Below the pieces are notes generated by a model. That model searched no databases. It was not told the DNA's origin and saw nothing but the letters and a program-made list of their open reading frames with translations. This document shows positions 63,634 to 64,000 of a stretch of 64,000 bases of DNA, one piece after another. The position numbers were made by a program, and so were the translations under genes. Every line of letters begins with the position of its first letter. Positions within the stretch are counted from its first letter, which is position 1. The DNA is from Macrobrachium rosenbergii (taxonomy: Eukaryota; Arthropoda; Malacostraca; Decapoda; Palaemonidae), in assembly GCF_040412425.1 (NCBI RefSeq), contig NC_089767.1, forward strand, positions 39,874,509-39,938,508, given 5' to 3'.

Positions 63634-64000
63634 ATTGTGAAAATGTGGGCGCGTACGATGTTCGGTACAGTTACGCTGTAAGTTACCTTGGATTTCCTTG
63701 CTTTGATTGTGCTGAAGTGTTTGAGCAAAATAGTCTTGAAAGCTATTGTGACCTTGCATTCTAGTAGACAAAAGTCAAATGTTTTGCAGCTAGTTTTCTG
63801 AGTACTCAAATGGGTGATTAACCCATTACAAATACCCTTCGTAAGTCTAACCATAATAGGAAACCAAATTGGGAAACCAGGGTTTTTGGGTGAGGGAATA
63901 CAAAAACTGATTTAGTCCTGGGATGCATCCAAACAAATCTAACAGGCTTCGCTTAACCTAATCTAGGACGCAGGCTTACCTAACCAAGAGGGATGATGAA

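Larger units (their letters stand above)
62576..64000. other. Right edge, one speculative exon and a short duplication
   Basis: No firm gene. It contains the candidate first exon and the 42-bp duplication listed separately, plus a T-run near 63220. Confidence 0.45.

Overview
The window is animal nuclear DNA, most likely from a decapod crustacean and possibly a caridean shrimp. It has split genes, very many long CT/GA, TA, CA and AAT microsatellites, several minisatellites, and dispersed short repeats of kinds I associate with decapod genomes. The organism call is inference from the repeat types, not a database result. There are no bacterial operons, CRISPR arrays or rRNA genes. Most open reading frames here are read-throughs of microsatellites or chance frames.

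One protein-coding gene is clear. Three plus-strand exons (24985-25168, 26348-26503, 32348-32426) join in frame into the C-terminal 138 residues of a REDD1/DDIT4 (RTP801; Drosophila scylla/charybdis) family protein, the stress-induced inhibitor of TORC1. Splice sites, codon phases and conserved motifs agree. The N-terminal exon or exons were not identified. All three acceptors sit downstream of expanded tandem repeats, and the 5.8-kb second intron ends in a roughly 62-bp minisatellite whose every unit carries an acceptor-like tract.

Layout. 1-24.9 kb: non-coding, with two adjacent minisatellites (1.26-2.71 kb), a near-perfect 140-bp palindrome (14.9 kb), a hairpin-bearing dispersed element (17.8 kb), a foldback transposon with an exact 8-bp target duplication (18.7 kb) and a minus-strand SINE (23.9 kb). 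25-33.7 kb: the REDD1-like gene, with introns full of insertions including a 95-bp hAT-type MITE with an 8-bp target duplication. 34-42 kb: SINE copies and microsatellites, and one GC-rich stretch with a TATA-like box (39.5-39.8 kb). 42.4-43.4 kb: a 5'-truncated RTE-type LINE flanked by an 11-bp duplication, interrupted by a SINE and then internally duplicated. 43.4-64 kb: more SINEs, hairpin elements, tRNA-derived pieces, a Penelope-like terminal segment with a degenerate hammerhead-like core (54.8 kb), a three-copy 175-bp tandem repeat (55.2-55.7 kb), and one speculative signal-peptide first exon near the right edge (62954-63065).

Five multi-copy interspersed families could be cross-compared within the window: a SINE-like family A (7 copies), a shorter family B (3 main copies plus a scrap), hairpin family C (5 copies), ATT-headed family D (3 copies) and a weaker family E (2 copies). 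Nothing here forms a multi-gene system.
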